Origin: CAXSEF01 sp964236535
Lineage (GTDB): Bacteria > Pseudomonadota > Alphaproteobacteria > Acetobacterales > Acetobacteraceae
NCBI GenBank assembly: GCA_964236535.1
Contig: CAXSEF010000011.1
Coordinates: 1 to 56,629 of the forward strand
Direction: 5' to 3'
Length of the DNA: 56,629 nt
Below the pieces are notes generated by a model. That model saw nothing but the letters and a program-made list of their open reading frames with translations, made no database searches and was not told where the DNA came from. The position numbers and the translations under genes are program-made. This document shows, piece by piece, positions 35,560 through 45,836 of the stretch; position 1 is the stretch's first letter; each line of letters starts with the position of its first letter.

Positions 35560-35820
35560 ATGGCGAAGGTGGAAGTCTACACCCAGTCCTGGTGTCCGTA
35601 CTGCGTGCGGGCGCTGCAGGTGTTGCATGGCAAGAACATCGAGGTGACGGAGATCAAGGCGCCGCACGGCTCGGCGCCACGCGCGGAGGCGCAGCAACGC
35701 TCCGGCGGGCGCACCACGATGCCGCAGGTGTTCATCGACGGGCGCTGGATCGGCGGCTGCGATGAACTGCTGGCGCTCGACCGCGCGGGCGGGCTCGATC
35801 CGCTGCTGCAGGCGGCGTGA
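35560..35820 (+). CDS. grxC: Glutaredoxin 3
   Basis: An 86-residue monothiol-disulfide exchange protein of the thioredoxin fold. The active site CPYC is in YTQSWCPYCVRAL. The cis-proline region (TTMPQVFIDGRWIGGCDEL) follows, matching GrxC. It reduces disulfides and mixed glutathione disulfides with glutathione. ATG 35560 is 6-9 nt after GAGGAGA. The methyltransferase, ComF and GrxC order is a frequent alphaproteobacterial neighbourhood, though comF and grxC are 179 nt apart here. Confidence 0.95.
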   Translation: MAKVEVYTQSWCPYCVRALQVLHGKNIEVTEIKAPHGSAPRAEAQQRSGGRTTMPQVFIDGRWIGGCDELLALDRAGGLDPLLQAA

Positions 35821-36209
35821 TCCGCGTGGTGCCATGCGGCCCGCGCGCCGCGTGACGACCCGGCGCCGGCTGCTTCCTGCGGCCGAGCGTTCGCGAGGCA
35901 GGGCTGCGCTATGCCCGGAGCTGCCAGGGAGCGGAACTGGCGGGCGAGCCGTGGTTCGGGCCTCGGGAGTGCAGGCGCTGGTCGTCGGCCGGGGGCTTTC
36001 GTCCCGAGGGCAGGGTCTTCGGTCGTGCCGGCCTGACGCGCACGCAGCACGGCTGGCCGTGTCACCGCATCGGCTTCGCCGCTGCGGTGCGGGGCCTGGG
36101 CTGCAGCGCCGGGCGTTCCCCGGTCGCCACCGGGCGAGGCTGCGCCGCACATCTTGGACAACCTGCCGCCTCAGACCATAGTATCGACCGGCAGGCCAAG
36201 GGGGGCACC
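35821..36209. other. 389-bp region without a recognised gene
   Basis: This lies between grxC and the DUF2147 gene. Open frames exist on both strands but match nothing. It has no palindromic element. The last 60 nt hold a possible promoter for DUF2147. The rest could be a remnant gene or a small RNA. I see no tRNA or riboswitch fold. Confidence 0.4.
36154..36182 (+). promoter_or_regulatory. Possible promoter of the DUF2147 gene
   Basis: TTGGAC (36154-36159) and CATAGT (36177-36182) with 17 nt between; TAGTAT (36179-36184) is an alternative -10 at 19 nt. It lies about 30 nt upstream of the GTG start at 36210. Weak but well placed. Confidence 0.4.
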
Positions 36210-36695
36210 GTGTATCATGTAGCGCTTCCGGCCGCTCGCCTCGGCCATGGGGCCCGCCGCGCGATGGCCGTGCTGACCTGCGTGGTGCTCGCGGGCCCGG
36301 TGCGCGCCCAGGCCGCGCCCGGGATCACCGGCCGCTGGCTGACCAAGGACCACAGCACGGTCATCGACATCGAGCCGTGCGGCGGCTCGCTGTGCGGCAG
36401 CATCGTCGGCATGGTTGCCTGGCCCAAGGACGGCGTGCCGCGCGACCTGCACGGCCAGGCCGAGTGCCGCGAGACCATCATCCGCGATTTCAGGCCGGTC
36501 GAGAGCAACCTGTGGAAGGGCGACATCATCAACCCCAACACCGACAAGGTGTATGACGCCGAGCTGTGGCTGGGGCGCGACACGCAGCTGCACCTGCGCG
36601 GCTACATCGGCCTGCCGCTGTTCGGGCAGACCCAGATCTGGACGCGCTACGACGGCGAGATCTCCGGCGACTGCCATCTGGCGCCGGTCGGCTAG
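36210..36695 (+). CDS. DUF2147 secreted protein
   Basis: 161 residues. A signal peptide (ARRAMAVLTCVVLAGPVRAQA) is followed by the DUF2147 domain: GRWLTKDHSTVIDIEPCGGS, LCGSIVGMVAWPKD, KGDIINPNTDKVYDAELWL and LRGYIGLPLFGQTQIWTR. A lipocalin-like periplasmic fold of unknown function, common in proteobacteria. GTG 36210 follows GGGGGG; a later Met at 36264 would shorten the signal peptide. Two cysteines (CGGSLCG) may pair in the periplasm. Confidence 0.85.
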   Translation: MYHVALPAARLGHGARRAMAVLTCVVLAGPVRAQAAPGITGRWLTKDHSTVIDIEPCGGSLCGSIVGMVAWPKDGVPRDLHGQAECRETIIRDFRPVESNLWKGDIINPNTDKVYDAELWLGRDTQLHLRGYIGLPLFGQTQIWTRYDGEISGDCHLAPVG

Positions 36696-36794
36696 CGGGC
36701 CGGCCGGATCGCCTGCCGCCGATCTGTGCCGCGGGAGGGCGGGCGTTCGGGAGGCTGCGTCGGACGGAGCGGGTCGGGTGATGCGGGAGGCGGA

Positions 36795-37553
36795 ATGTCC
36801 GCGACAGCGCCGTCGCCTTCGCCGGGTATGGCGGCCGGGCGGCGGCGCTCCGGGGGGTTCGGCGTGAGCGCGGCAGGATCCGTGGTCGTGCCCCGCCCGG
36901 ACGGCCGCGGCCGGATCGTGGCGGCGCGGCACCTGCGGGCGTGCAGCCCCGCGCTGGGCGCGCTGGTCGAGCGGATCGGCCCGTGCCGGCTGGTGGTGGA
37001 GCGGCAGCGCTCCCCCTACGAGGCGCTGGTGCGCGCGATCGCCCACCAGCAGCTGCATGGCCGCGCCGCCGAGGCGATCCTGGGTCGGATGCTGGCGCTG
37101 CACCCCGAGCACGACTTTCCCTCGGCCGCCCGGCTGCTCGCCACCGAGCCGGAGCAGCTGCGCGTCTGCGGCTTCTCGCGGGCCAAGGTGGCGGCGATCC
37201 ACGACATCGCCCGTGCCGCCGTCGGCGGAGCGGTGCCGACGCGCCGTGCGGCGGCCCGGCTGTCCGACGCGGCGCTGATCGAGCGGCTGACGGCGCTGCG
37301 TGGGGTCGGGCGCTGGACGGTGGAGATGCTGCTGATCTTCACCCTGGGCCGGCCCGACGTGCTGCCGGTCGACGATTTCGGGGTGCGCGAGGGCTGGCGG
37401 CGGATCCACGGCCTCGCCGCGCAGCCCAGGCCGGCGGAGCTGGCGCGGCTGGGCGCCGCCCTGGCGCCGCATCGCTCGACCGCCGCCTGGTATCTGTGGC
37501 GGGCCGCCGACGAGCGCACCGTGCCGCCGGCCGCTGTCGCCACGGGTCGTTGA
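36795..37553 (+). CDS. DNA-3-methyladenine glycosylase II (AlkA-type)
   Basis: 252 residues. The HhH-GPD fold shows SPYEALVRAIAHQQLHGRAA, then the helix-hairpin-helix RLTALRGVGRWTVEMLLIF and the catalytic Asp in VLPVDDFGVREGW. The pattern matches the AlkA/MAG family, which removes alkylated bases such as 3-methyladenine during base-excision repair. It lacks an N-terminal AlkA domain and is short, like many single-domain members. ATG 36795 is 5 nt after GGGAGGCGG. An unconserved 35-residue N-terminus precedes the fold. Confidence 0.88.
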   Translation: MSATAPSPSPGMAAGRRRSGGFGVSAAGSVVVPRPDGRGRIVAARHLRACSPALGALVERIGPCRLVVERQRSPYEALVRAIAHQQLHGRAAEAILGRMLALHPEHDFPSAARLLATEPEQLRVCGFSRAKVAAIHDIARAAVGGAVPTRRAAARLSDAALIERLTALRGVGRWTVEMLLIFTLGRPDVLPVDDFGVREGWRRIHGLAAQPRPAELARLGAALAPHRSTAAWYLWRAADERTVPPAAVATGR

Positions 37554-37930
37554 CCGTGGCCCGCCGGGCGAGCAAGGCCAGAGGCTCCGCCTCTGGACTC
37601 CGCCAAAGGCCTAGCCTTTGGAATCCATTTGCTTGCGAGAGGGGTTTCCGGAGGGCTTCGTCCTTCGGCGGGTCGGGGCGTGGCTTGCGGGTTGGCGGCG
37701 TCGGCCACTGTCGCCACCGGGTGCCGTCGAGGAACCCGGGCCGCGGACGCGACGGGGTGGCATGGGCGACGCCGGGCCAGGATCAGGGCGGACGGCAGGG
37801 CCGTGAGGACCCGCATCGGGTTCTCCTGCGGGAGCGGACCAGAAGCGCAGCCGACCCCCGGCTCGCGGGAGGACGACGGCGGGCGGGCGGCGTCTTGACG
37901 GCGACACGGCCGCGGACCACCTGATTCGCC
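37554..37930. other. 377-bp intergenic region with palindromic element
   Basis: The first 135 bp hold a palindromic element (37568-37690). The rest, 37691-37930, has no recognised gene. Weak frames exist on both strands but without family signal. The small membrane protein gene starts at 37931. Confidence 0.5.
37568..37690. repeat. Intergenic palindromic element (A-B-C, decayed D)
   Basis: A, B and a linker AATCCATTTGCTTGCGAGAGG are clear; C is altered (GGAGGGCTTCGTCCTTC) and D is decayed. It lies 3' of the AlkA-type gene. Confidence 0.8.
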
Positions 37931-38239
37931 ATGACCGACCCCGCCTCGACCCCGACGTGGCCGCGAACCGCCTCCGTGCGGACCCTGGACATGATGCCCG
38001 ACGGGCGCTTCCGCACTTCGCAGGCGCCGGCTCGGCCGCGCTGGCTGCTGCGCGTGGGCGTGGTGGCGGCGCTGGTCGCGGTGGCGGGGGTCGGGCTGAT
38101 CGGAGCGGTGCTGGCGGTGTGGCTCGTCTCGATGCTGATCCCGGTCGTGGTGGTCGCGGGCCTGGTCGCCTGGATGGCGTTCCGGGTGCAGCTCTGGCGC
38201 GCTCGCCGCGACGGAGGCGAGCTGCGCCGGCGGGCCTGA
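37931..38239 (+). CDS. Small hypothetical membrane protein
   Basis: 102 residues with a soluble N-terminus (about 38 residues) and two adjacent hydrophobic segments (LLRVGVVAALVAVAGVGLIG and AVWLVSMLIPVVVVAGLVAW), then a short basic tail (FRVQLWRARRDGGELRRRA). This suggests a two-pass inner-membrane protein with both ends inside. No family is recognised. ATG 37931 lacks a strong ribosome site. Convergent with DUF445. The transmembrane pattern, not homology, supports coding. Confidence 0.6.
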   Translation: MTDPASTPTWPRTASVRTLDMMPDGRFRTSQAPARPRWLLRVGVVAALVAVAGVGLIGAVLAVWLVSMLIPVVVVAGLVAWMAFRVQLWRARRDGGELRRRA

Positions 38240-38311
38240 GCGGCTCGGCTCGGGGGCAGTTTTGCTGCATGACAATCGGCTGCAAGACGCCCGGCTAGAC
38301 GACGCCCGGCG

Positions 38312-39583
38312 TCACGACACGACGTGGCCGAACACGACGCGCAGGATCGCGTAGAGCACGCCACCAGCCAGGAAGCCGACCAGGGTGCCGTTCACCCGGA
38401 CGTACTGCAGGTCGGGGCCGACGCGCAGCTCGATCCGGTTGACCAGCGTGTCGGTGTCCCAGTTCGCCACCACGTCGCTGATGAACCCGGCGAGCTGGTC
38501 CTGCACCAGGGGCAGCATGCGCGCGACCAGGGCGTCGGCGCCGCGTCGCAGCCGGGCCTGCGCCTGCGGTCCTTCGGTGAGCACCCCGGACAGCCGGACC
38601 AGCCCGGCCTCCAGCACGTCGACGGTGTGGCCGTCGGGCCGTGCCGCGTCCGCCTCGATGGTGCGCCGCAGCCGCTGCCACACGTCGCCGGCCCAGTTCT
38701 GCACCGTCTCGTGCCGCACCACGTCGCGCAGGATGCGGCCGATTTCGGCGGCGCGGCCGGGGTCCTCCTCCATGCGCACGATCTCGCGGCGCACCCACTC
38801 GTCGAAGGCGGCGCGGATCTCGGAATTCTGCGGATCGACCTTGTCGAGCTCGGCGTTGATCGAGGTGAGCACGCGGGTCGCGATCGACGCGCCGATCGCC
38901 CAGCCGACCACGCGGCCGCCCTGCTCGCTGACCCGCTCCTCGATCATGCGGCGCAGCTGGTCCTGCTTGGCGGCGAGCGCGCCGCGCAGCTGTTCGAGCA
39001 GGAAGCCCAGCACCTCCTGGTGCCGGCCGCCGTCGACCAGGCCGTGCAGGGCGCGCGCCAGGACCAGGCTGGCGCCGGAGCCGCCCAGCAGCCGCGAGGC
39101 CACGCGGCCGGCGACACGGCCGACGCTGCCGTCCTCCAGCGTGGTGAACAGCCCGGGCACCGCGGTCGCGAGCGCGCGCGCCAGCGGCTCGATGGTCTGT
39201 GGATCGGCCAGGAAGCGGCGCACCAGGTCCGGCACGTCGAGCCGGGCGAGGGCGCGCGAGACCTCCTCCTCGGTGACCACGTGCGAGGCGACGAAGCGGC
39301 CGAGTGCGGCGCCGAGCCGCGCCTTCTGCGCCGGGATGATCGCGGTGTGCGGGACCGGCAGGCCGAGCGGATGGCGGAACAGCGCGGTGACCGCGAACCA
39401 GTCGGCGAGCCCGCCGACCAGCCCGGCCTTGGCGGCGGACTGCAGCAGCTCGGCGGGCCAGCCGGGCGGCAGCGCGTAGGACAGCACCACCAGCCCGCCG
39501 GTCGCCGCCAGCAGCGCGGTCGCGAACGCCTTGGCCCGGCGCAGTCTGCGCCGGGCGTGGTCGTCGGGGTCGGGCGTCGCCAT
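38312..39583 (-). CDS. DUF445 family membrane protein
   Basis: 423 residues of the DUF445 (YjiN-like) family. A hydrophobic N-terminus (FATALLAATGGLVVLSYALP, then LQSAAKAGLVGGLADWFAVT) is followed by the family's FRHPLGLPVPHTAIIPAQKARLG. Long helical, coiled-coil-like segments come next, and a C-terminal anchor (NGTLVGFLAGGVLYAILRVV). It probably spans the inner membrane with a large helical domain. Function unknown. ATG 39583 begins MATPDPDDHARRR, and the frame upstream enters the palindromic element. Confidence 0.9.
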   Translation of the reverse strand: MATPDPDDHARRRLRRAKAFATALLAATGGLVVLSYALPPGWPAELLQSAAKAGLVGGLADWFAVTALFRHPLGLPVPHTAIIPAQKARLGAALGRFVASHVVTEEEVSRALARLDVPDLVRRFLADPQTIEPLARALATAVPGLFTTLEDGSVGRVAGRVASRLLGGSGASLVLARALHGLVDGGRHQEVLGFLLEQLRGALAAKQDQLRRMIEERVSEQGGRVVGWAIGASIATRVLTSINAELDKVDPQNSEIRAAFDEWVRREIVRMEEDPGRAAEIGRILRDVVRHETVQNWAGDVWQRLRRTIEADAARPDGHTVDVLEAGLVRLSGVLTEGPQAQARLRRGADALVARMLPLVQDQLAGFISDVVANWDTDTLVNRIELRVGPDLQYVRVNGTLVGFLAGGVLYAILRVVFGHVVS

Positions 39584-39654
39584 GCGCGTGGCGTTAGCAC
39601 GGGTGGGGACGGCGGGGGAGTGGGGGCGTGCACCGGCGGCCCCGGGCATCGACC

Positions 39655-39803
39655 TGCAGGCGCAGCAAGGCCGGGCTTTCCGTCCCCCCGCATCCCAGCG
39701 GCCCAAGGCCTCTGGGAACTCCTCTCCTAAGCATAGGGATTCCAAAGGCGAGGCCTTTGGCGGAGTCCAGAGGCAGAGCCTCTGGCCTTGCCTGCCTGTC
39801 CGG
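39655..39803. repeat. Intergenic palindromic element (partial D, C, B, A)
   Basis: Opens GACCTGCAGGCGCAGCAAGGCCGGGC, has a decayed C, then B (CCAAAGGCGAGGCCTTTGG) and A. It lies 3' of lipB and 5' of the DUF445 gene. A short copy of its opening (GACCTGCAGGCGCAGCAGGG) recurs alone near 53043. Confidence 0.82.
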
Positions 39804-40532
39804 TCACGCCCCGAACACCCCGGGCCAAGCCTGCCGCAGCGCCGCGTCCACCGCCGCCATGCCGGCGGCGGCACCCTGCGCCCGCAGGCTGGTCACGCCG
39901 TGCTCGGCGATGCCGCAGGGCACGATGCCGGCGTAGTGCGCCAGATCCGGGCACACGTTGAGGGCGACGCCGTGCCAGCTTACCCAGCGCGTCACCCGCA
40001 CGCCGATCGCGGCGATCTTCGACTCCGCGCCCCCTGGTTGCGCGACCCACAGCCCGACCCGGCCGGGTCGGCGCTCCGCCTGCACGCCGAACGCGGCGAC
40101 GCTGCGGATCAGCCACGATTCCAGCCCGGCCACGAAGCCGCGCACGTCGCGGGGCGGCACTGTGCCGTGGGCGCGCGCGAGATCGAGCATGACGTAGGCG
40201 GTGCGCTGTCCGGGCCCGTGATAGGTCCACTGCCCGCCGCGGCCGGCGGCGAACGTCGGGAAGCGGTGCGGCGCCACCAGGTCCCGGCTCCGTGCCGAGG
40301 TGCCCGACGTGTAGAGCGGCGGGTGCTCGACCAGCCAGACCAGTTCGCGGGCGGCGCCGGCGCGGATCGCCTCGACCCGGGCCTGCATCGTGGCCACCGC
40401 CTCGGGATAGCCGAGCAGGCCGGGCTCGACGCGCCACTCCACCGTCGCCGTGTCGGGCGCGGGGGCGCGCGGCGGGTCGGTGGCGCGACACCCGGCCGCG
40501 GTTCCGGCCGCTGTTGAAGCGCTCACGTCCAT
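39804..40532 (-). CDS. lipB: Lipoyl(octanoyl) transferase
   Basis: 242 residues. LipB moves octanoate from acyl carrier protein to lipoyl domains of 2-oxoacid dehydrogenases and glycine cleavage H protein. The conserved core has WLVEHPPLYTSGTSA, GRGGQWTYHGPGQRTAY, the catalytic Lys in ESKIAAIGVRVTRWVSWHG and the active-site Cys in ALNVCPDLAHYAGIVPCGI. ATG 40532 gives a 30-residue unconserved leader; GTG 40442 would start at the domain (VEWRVEPG). The ATG lies within the tRNA-Leu promoter region on the other strand. Confidence 0.93.
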   Translation of the reverse strand: MDVSASTAAGTAAGCRATDPPRAPAPDTATVEWRVEPGLLGYPEAVATMQARVEAIRAGAARELVWLVEHPPLYTSGTSARSRDLVAPHRFPTFAAGRGGQWTYHGPGQRTAYVMLDLARAHGTVPPRDVRGFVAGLESWLIRSVAAFGVQAERRPGRVGLWVAQPGGAESKIAAIGVRVTRWVSWHGVALNVCPDLAHYAGIVPCGIAEHGVTSLRAQGAAAGMAAVDAALRQAWPGVFGA

Positions 40533-40542
40533 CGGCTATACG
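40514..40542 (+). promoter_or_regulatory. Predicted promoter of tRNA-Leu
   Basis: TTGAAG (40514-40519) and TATACG (40537-40542) with a 17-nt spacer. Transcription should start near 40549, about 10 nt before the mature tRNA end. The -35 and spacer overlap the lipB start codon (40530-40532) on the opposite strand. Confidence 0.6.
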
Positions 40543-40558
40543 GCGCTCCGTCGTTCCT

Positions 40559-40641
40559 GCGGTCGTGGCGGAATGGTAGACGCGCAAGCTTGAGGTGCTT
40601 GTGGGGGCAACCCCGTGGAAGTTCGAGTCTTCTCGACCGCA
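40559..40641 (+). tRNA. tRNA-Leu (anticodon GAG)
   Basis: An 83-nt class II tRNA. Acceptor arms GCGGTCG (40559-40565) and CGACCGC (40634-40640) with an A discriminator. The anticodon stem CAAGC/GCTTG encloses TTGAGGT, with GAG at 40592-40594. A long variable arm (TGGGGGCAACCCCG) is typical of leucine tRNAs. CCA is not encoded, unlike tRNA-Lys in this window. Confidence 0.96.
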
Positions 40642-40881
40642 TATCCGACCATCCCGGCGCATCGCCCCGGGCGCCGCGATGCTGCGCGGCCGGCGTGTTG
40701 CCGGTGCAGCGGCGCCCCCGCCCGGGTTTATCGTCCGTTGGTCGCCGCGCGTGCGGCCTGCCGCGCCGGGGCTGCCTGCCCGCCGCATGGCATGCATGAC
40801 GCCGGCTTCCCGCGGCGCATGGTCCTGGGGCATCGTCCGCGCACACGGGTCCGGCCGGCGGCCGGGCGGGAGGATTGCGCG

Positions 40882-43287
<2,406 letters not shown>

Positions 43288-43402
43288 GGCGTTTCCTTGC
43301 CGCAGGCGTCGGCGCATGGCACGACATGGTTGTAACGAGGGACAGGGGGATCGCCCGCCGTGCCGGCGGGGCGGGCTTCCCAGTGCAGGGAACGCGAGCG
43401 AG

Positions 43403-44275
43403 ATGAAGAAACTCCGCAAGGCCGTCCTGCCGGTGGCCGGTCTTGGCACCCGGTTCCTGCCGGCGACCAAGGCGATGGCCAAGGAGATGCTGCCGGTCGT
43501 CGACAAGCCGCTGATCCAGTATGCGGTGGAGGAGGCGCGGGCCGCCGGCATCGAGCAGTTCTGCATGATCACCGGCCGCGGCAAGATCGCCCTGGTCGAG
43601 CATTTCGACGTCGCCTACGAGCTGGAGGCGACGCTGAAGGAGCGCGGCAAGAACGAGGCGCTGACCGCGCTGCGCGCCGCGCAGATGCCGCCCGGCTCGG
43701 TGGTCACGGTGCGCCAGCAGGAGCCGCTCGGCCTCGGCCACGCGATCTGGTGCGCGCGCGCCTTCATCGGCGACGACCCGTTCGCCATCCTGCTGCCGGA
43801 CGACCTGGTGCTGTCCGACACGCCGTGCATGGTGCAGCTCGCCGAGGCGTACGAGGCGACCGGCGGCAGCGTCGTCGCGGTCACCGAGGTGCCGCCCGAG
43901 CATACCAACCGCTACGGCATTCTCAGGATCGGCGCCGACGACGGCAGGATCGTCGAGATCACCGGGCTGGTGGAGAAGCCGGCGCCGGCGGACGCGCCCT
44001 CGAACCTGTCGATCATCGGCCGCTACGTGCTGACCGCGGACGTGATGACCAACCTGGCGCGGATGGAGCGCGGCGCCGGCAACGAGGTGCAGCTGACCGA
44101 CGCGATGGCGCGGATGATCGGCCACGGCCCGTTCCACGGGCTGCGCTACGAGGGCAGGCGGTTCGACTGCGGCGACAAGGTGGGCTTCCTGGAGGCGCAG
44201 ATCGCCTTCGCGCTCAAGCGGCCGGACATCGGCCCCGCGGTGCGCGACTTCCTCAAGACCTACCGGGAGGGCTGA
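43403..44275 (+). CDS. galU: UTP-glucose-1-phosphate uridylyltransferase
   Basis: 290 residues, the normal GalU length. The signature VLPVAGLGTRFLPATKAMAKE, then MLPVVDKPLIQYAVEEA, LGLGHAIWCARAFIG, FAILLPDDLVL, and EKPAPADAPSN are all in place. It forms UDP-glucose for galactose metabolism and glycan synthesis. The next gene, a phosphohexomutase, starts 2 nt after its stop (TGAGCATG), so the two are an operon that makes glucose-1-phosphate and UDP-glucose. The ATG is after GCGAGCGAG. Confidence 0.96.
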   Translation: MKKLRKAVLPVAGLGTRFLPATKAMAKEMLPVVDKPLIQYAVEEARAAGIEQFCMITGRGKIALVEHFDVAYELEATLKERGKNEALTALRAAQMPPGSVVTVRQQEPLGLGHAIWCARAFIGDDPFAILLPDDLVLSDTPCMVQLAEAYEATGGSVVAVTEVPPEHTNRYGILRIGADDGRIVEITGLVEKPAPADAPSNLSIIGRYVLTADVMTNLARMERGAGNEVQLTDAMARMIGHGPFHGLRYEGRRFDCGDKVGFLEAQIAFALKRPDIGPAVRDFLKTYREG

Positions 44276-44277
44276 GC

Positions 44278-45702
44278 ATGAGCCAGGCTGCGGGCGCGTT
44301 CGCCCACCACTTCGACCCCACGACGCTGCGCGAGTACGACATCCGCGGCGTGGTCGGCCGCACGCTGCACCCGGCCGACGCCCACGCCATCGGGCGCTGC
44401 TTCGGCAGCATCGTGGCGCGCGAGGGCGGGCGCACCGTGGCGGTCGGCTACGACGGCCGGCTGTCCTCGCCCGACCTGGAGCCGCCGCTGGTCGAGGGGC
44501 TGCGCGAGGCCGGCATGGAGGTGCTGCGCGTGGGCCTGGGTCCGACGCCGCTGCTGTATTTCGCCTCGACCACGCTCGAGACCGACGGCGCCGTCATGGT
44601 CACCGGCAGCCACAACCCGCCCGACTACAACGGCTTCAAGATGATGCTGAACCGCAAGCCGTTCTTCGGCGAGCGCATCCAGCAGATCGGTCGCATGGCG
44701 GCGGCCGGCGACGTGGTCAGCGCACCCGGCGGCAGCGAACGCGGCGTCGACATCTCACGCGAGTACATCGCGCGGCTGATCGCCGACTGGGACGGCGGCG
44801 ACCGCCGGCTCCGGGTGGTGTGGGACAACGGCAACGGCGCGGCCGGGGAGATGCTGACCCGGCTGGTGGCCTCGCTGCCGGGCACGCACATCGTGCTCAA
44901 CGCCGAGATCGACGGGCGCTTCCCGGCGCACCACCCCGACCCGACAGTGGCCAAGAACCTCGTGCAGCTGATCGACGCGGTGGCCGAGCACCGGGCGGAC
45001 ATCGGCATCGCGTTCGACGGCGACGCCGACCGCATCGGCGTGGTCGACGACAAGGGCGGCATCCTCGCCGGCGACCAGCTTCTCGTCGTGCTCGGGCGCG
45101 ACGTGCTGCGCGAGCATCCGGGGGCGACGATCATCGCCGACGTCAAGGCGAGCCAGGTGCTGTTCGACGAGCTGGCGCGGGCCGGCGGCAAGCCGGTGAT
45201 GTGGAAGACCGGGCACAGCCTGATCAAGTCGCGCATGGCCGAGCTGGGCAGCCCGCTGGCCGGCGAGATGAGCGGCCACATCTTCTTCGCCGACAAGTGG
45301 TACGGCTTCGACGACGCGCTGTATGCCGGGGTGCGGGTGCTGGGGATCGTGGCGCGGATGGACGGCAAGCTGTCGGCGGTGCGCGAGGCGCTGCCGCACG
45401 TGGTCAACACGCCGGAGCTGCGCTTCGACTGCGACGATACCCGCAAGTTCGCGGTGATCGAGGAGGTCGCGGGGCGGCTGCGCGAGAGCGGGGCGAAGGT
45501 CTCGGACATCGACGGGGTGCGGGTGGCGACGGCGGACGGGTGGTGGCTGCTGCGGGCGTCGAACACGCAGGCGGTGCTGGTGGCGCGGTGCGAGGCGACG
45601 AGCGACGAAGGGCTGGAGCGGCTGAAGGGCGCGCTGGTGGAGCAGCTGGAGGCGAGCGGGCTGGCGGCGCCGGACTTCTCGGGGGAGAACGCGGGGCACT
45701 GA
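44278..45702 (+). CDS. Phosphomannomutase/phosphoglucomutase
   Basis: 474 residues of the alpha-D-phosphohexomutase superfamily, matching AlgC-type dual phosphomannomutase/phosphoglucomutase. It has the phosphoserine loop (VTGSHNPPDYNGFKMM), the Mg site (FDGDADRIGVVDDKGG), the sugar loop (GEMSGHIFFADKWYG) and the phosphate-binding C-terminal motif (RASNTQAVLVARCEA). It interconverts hexose 6- and 1-phosphates, supplying GalU (glucose-1-P) and GDP-mannose routes. Two bases after galU, clearly co-transcribed. It follows the same theme as galE and the Wza-like gene. Confidence 0.93.
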   Translation: MSQAAGAFAHHFDPTTLREYDIRGVVGRTLHPADAHAIGRCFGSIVAREGGRTVAVGYDGRLSSPDLEPPLVEGLREAGMEVLRVGLGPTPLLYFASTTLETDGAVMVTGSHNPPDYNGFKMMLNRKPFFGERIQQIGRMAAAGDVVSAPGGSERGVDISREYIARLIADWDGGDRRLRVVWDNGNGAAGEMLTRLVASLPGTHIVLNAEIDGRFPAHHPDPTVAKNLVQLIDAVAEHRADIGIAFDGDADRIGVVDDKGGILAGDQLLVVLGRDVLREHPGATIIADVKASQVLFDELARAGGKPVMWKTGHSLIKSRMAELGSPLAGEMSGHIFFADKWYGFDDALYAGVRVLGIVARMDGKLSAVREALPHVVNTPELRFDCDDTRKFAVIEEVAGRLRESGAKVSDIDGVRVATADGWWLLRASNTQAVLVARCEATSDEGLERLKGALVEQLEASGLAAPDFSGENAGH

Positions 45703-45709
45703 GGGGAAG

Positions 45710-45836
45710 GCAAGGCCAGAGGCTCCGCCTCTGGACTCCGCCGGGGGCTGAGCCCCCGGACCCACATCTTCCGGAGGCCGGTCCAGGGGCGGCTCGCCCC
45801 TGGCGGGTCCGGGCAGAGCCCGGCCTTGCTGCCTTG
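45710..45836. repeat. Intergenic palindromic element (A, variant hairpins, D)
   Basis: A at its left end, then a GC-rich hairpin (GGGGGCTGAGCCCCC), another (CCAGGGGCGGCTCGCCCCTGG) in place of C, and D, ending GGCCTTGCTGCC. It lies between the convergent hexomutase and glycosyltransferase genes. Confidence 0.8.
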
